From Rhodopseudomonas palustris (GTDB taxonomy: Bacteria > Pseudomonadota > Alphaproteobacteria > Rhizobiales > Xanthobacteraceae): a stretch of 64,000 nucleotides of DNA. Below the pieces are notes generated by a model, which did no database searches, was not told where the DNA came from, and saw only the letters and a list, made by a program, of their open reading frames with translations. The position numbers and the translations under genes are program-made. The stretch lies in the NCBI RefSeq assembly GCF_034479375.1, contig NZ_CP140155.1:62001-126000 (forward strand), read 5' to 3'. Shown one piece after another: positions 63,176 through 64,000 of this stretch; position 1 is the stretch's first letter; each line of letters starts with the position of its first letter.

Positions 63176-64000
63176 TCAGGCGGCCTTGGAAGCGGCTGTC
63201 TGCCCGGGCACCGCGGCGAGAAGCTCGCGCGTATAAGGGTGCTCCGGAGCGGAGAACAGCGCGGCGGTGGGCCGCAGTTCGACGATGCTGCCGCGCTGCA
63301 TCACCGCGATGCGGTCGCAGATCTGTGCTGCCACACGCAGATCGTGGGTGATGAACAGCATTGAAAGGCCGAGCCGGGTCTTGAGATCCTCGAGCAGATC
63401 CAGCACCTGCGCCTGCACCGACACGTCGAGCGCGGACACCGCTTCGTCGGCAACCAGAATTTCGGGGTCGAGCGCCAGCGCCCGGGCGATCCCGATGCGT
63501 TGACGCTGACCGCCCGAGAACTCGTGTGGAAAACGCTCCATCGCGCTCGCATTGAGGCCGACCAGACCGAGGAGTTCGCAGGCGCGCTGCCGCGCGGTGG
63601 CCGGGTCGACGCCGTGCGCGATCGGTCCGTCGGTGATGATGCTGCCGACCTTGCGGCGCGGATTGAGCGAGGCGAACGGGTCCTGAAAGATCATCTGGAT
63701 CCGTCGGCGCTGCTCGCGCAGCTCTTTGCCGCTGGTCCGCGTGAGATCGGTATCGCCGATGCGGACCGTGCCGCGGTCCGGCTCGATCAGCCGCATCACG
63801 AGACGCGCGACCGAAGACTTGCCGGAGCCGGATTCTCCGACCAGCCCCAGCGTCTCGCCCTGAAAGATGTCGAAACTCACCGCGTTCGCTGCCTGAACGC
63901 TGCGCTCCGGCCGAAACCAGCCGCCGCCGCTGACATAGGTCTTGTCGATGCCGATCACTTCCACTGCCTTGCGTCGATCGAGCAGAGCATGGCGTTGCGG
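63176..64000 (-). CDS. Oligopeptide/dipeptide-type ABC transporter ATPase (DppF/OppF), cut by the window edge
   Basis: Walker A LVGESGSGKSSVARLVMRL, Q-loop QMIFQDPFASLNPRRKVG, signature EFSGGQRQRIGIARALA, Walker B EILVADEAVSALD, H-loop FITHDLRVAA and the family tail HPYTRELLAAVPG. GTG 63964 could be the start, giving 262 aa. The frame stays open to the window end (PQRHALLDRRKA before it), so it may be the second half of a fused two-ATPase protein. It probably heads an importer operon that continues beyond the window. Confidence 0.9.
   Translation of the reverse strand, partial: PQRHALLDRRKAVEVIGIDKTYVSGGGWFRPERSVQAANAVSFDIFQGETLGLVGESGSGKSSVARLVMRLIEPDRGTVRIGDTDLTRTSGKELREQRRRIQMIFQDPFASLNPRRKVGSIITDGPIAHGVDPATARQRACELLGLVGLNASAMERFPHEFSGGQRQRIGIARALALDPEILVADEAVSALDVSVQAQVLDLLEDLKTRLGLSMLFITHDLRVAAQICDRIAVMQRGSIVELRPTAALFSAPEHPYTRELLAAVPGQTAASKAA

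Overview
The window is high-GC DNA from an alphaproteobacterium. It most resembles the Rhodopseudomonas / Bradyrhizobium group (order Hyphomicrobiales, formerly Rhizobiales). The reasons are the rhizobial-type initiator tRNA, FixL/FixJ-like signalling pieces, LTXXQ and 'KRGRPRK' small proteins, and dense ATGA-coupled operons. No rRNA, CRISPR array, phage gene set or plasmid origin was seen. All functional calls come from reading motifs and translated sequence; no database search was run.

Layout. 1-7.9 kb: a large glycine-rich autotransporter, then minus-strand GMC oxidoreductase and coniferyl-type aldehyde dehydrogenase genes. 8.1-10.1 kb: initiator tRNA-Met carrying the scar of an integrated element (decayed serine recombinase ending inside the tRNA, plus a broken IS3-family element). 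10.1-14.5 kb: RND efflux adaptor and pump without an outer-membrane channel gene. 14.6-21.6 kb: an eight-gene minus-strand Mrp-type cation/proton antiporter operon (E-F-G-B-C-D plus two more D-like subunits, no full-length MrpA). 21.8-23.5 kb: DUF502 protein, a decayed 2-hydroxyacid dehydrogenase and an AT-rich patch.

23.5-37.4 kb is a polysaccharide-and-signalling locus. A plus-strand operon encodes a stand-alone Hpt protein, a BcsB-like periplasmic protein, a processive family-2 glycosyltransferase with an N-terminal MshEN-like (candidate c-di-GMP binding) domain instead of PilZ, a polytopic membrane protein, a REC + degenerate-GGDEF protein and an outer-membrane barrel. Facing it is a minus-strand operon: a FixL-like DHp/LuxR fusion, a triple-PAS hybrid kinase, a REC-Hpt protein and a GH113-like secreted glycosidase. 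Two paralogous orphan REC proteins lie beside it. 37.5-41.3 kb holds small proteins, an LTXXQ periplasmic protein and two convergent Crp/Fnr-family regulators.

41.7-48.6 kb is a LysR-controlled catabolic region: two-component flavin monooxygenase with flavin reductase, and a TauABC/SsuABC-type ABC importer with an unusual amidohydrolase. Both minus-strand operons carry the same conserved ~40-bp promoter element. 49.0-62.2 kb is a second catabolic locus. It has a MocR regulator diverging from a gene train of PncC/CinA-like amidase, CobW GTPase, OMP-decarboxylase-superfamily enzyme, aldehyde dehydrogenase, amidohydrolase, NadC-like phosphoribosyltransferase, HAD 5'-nucleotidase and a complete branched-chain-amino-acid-type ABC importer. 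This combination suggests an undescribed route in which an imported N-heterocyclic acid is converted to a ribonucleotide and processed. The window ends with a GhrA-like dehydrogenase and an oligopeptide-type ABC ATPase cut by the edge.
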